This document shows, one piece after another, positions 7,506 to 7,738 of a stretch of 7,738 bases of DNA. The first letter of the stretch is position 1; every line of letters begins with the position of its first letter. Position numbers and translations under genes: made by a program. The notes under the pieces are model-generated. The model searched no databases. It was not told the DNA's origin and saw only the letters and a program-made list of their open reading frames with translations. This DNA is from Pseudomonadales bacterium (lineage in GTDB: Bacteria > Pseudomonadota > Gammaproteobacteria > Pseudomonadales > DT-91): NCBI GenBank assembly GCA_013215025.1, contig JABSRR010000162.1, positions 1-7,738 on the forward strand, read 5' to 3'.

Positions 7506-7738
7506 TAAAGCTGGCGGAACAAACTGTTTTTATCACTCACGGTGAATTCAGACAGCACCCAGACTACACGATTGGCAAGTCGACTATGTAAACAAAAAGC
7601 ATAGATTTGATAAAAGCGACCTTCGTCTATCTGTGCCGCAACGCCACCCAATTTTAATTTAACGGTAAAGCCAAACTGCGCAACTTCGTCAGCTAACAGC
7701 TCTTCAAGACCTTTCGGGCAGCTGATGAAAAAATCATA
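7505..7738 (-). pseudogene. rlmL: N-terminal THUMP fragment of RlmKL, 5' end beyond the window
   Basis: Translated on the minus strand from the window edge, 77 codons read YDFFISCPKGLEELL near the start, then GGVAAQID and LHSRLANRVVWVLSEF, and stop at TAG (7505-7507). This matches the ferredoxin-like and early THUMP region of RlmL (E. coli: ASTARGLEELLKTEL, then SRLASRIML), which positions rRNA for the methyltransferase. The true start codon should lie only a few residues outside. The fragment stops at about E. coli residue 78, before the second half of THUMP (the NWT..F.PGATF and QYGAMKVKDA region). It shares one base with the GTG that opens the remaining rlmKL frame. A fragment this short should not fold into a full THUMP domain. 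Confidence 0.85.

Overview
The window comes from a gammaproteobacterium with moderately AT-rich DNA. A fused RlmKL methyltransferase, a full-length PpnN (YgdH) nucleosidase, a canonical-length CsrA and a very long HrpA with a C-terminal DUF3418 region all point to that class. I cannot name a genus. Every gene reads on the minus strand, so transcription runs from the high-coordinate end to the low end: rlmKL, ppnN, csrA, hrpA.

Region by region, in transcription order: (1) 7738-7505 encodes the first ~77 residues of the N-terminal and THUMP region of RlmL, in one frame that ends at TAG. (2) 7505-5646 encodes the rest of RlmKL, both methyltransferase halves, in a different frame. About 40 THUMP codons expected between the two pieces are absent, so this copy of the gene is interrupted. 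(3) 5636-4245 is ppnN, 9 bases after the rlmKL stop. It appears to start at TTG, with a strong Shine-Dalgarno that overlaps the rlmKL stop codon. (4) 4244-4032 is a 213-base intergenic region. It holds a perfect 8-bp hairpin followed by a T-rich tract, a good match to a Fur box, and a candidate csrA promoter. (5) 4031-3840 is csrA. (6) 3839-3699 is a 141-base gap with a weak hairpin and a candidate hrpA promoter. (7) 3698-1 is hrpA, 1,232 open codons running off the window before its stop.

All four products act on RNA or nucleotides. RlmKL modifies 23S rRNA, PpnN cleaves nucleoside monophosphates and is controlled by (p)ppGpp, CsrA is a global post-transcriptional regulator, and HrpA is a DEAH-box RNA helicase. 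A shared link to translation and starvation responses is an inference from gene content. No mobile element, CRISPR array, tRNA, rRNA or clearly new system is visible. The best leads are the broken rlmKL, the Fur-box-like site before csrA, the TTG start of ppnN with a competing ATG, and the Lys/Asn-rich insertion in HrpA.
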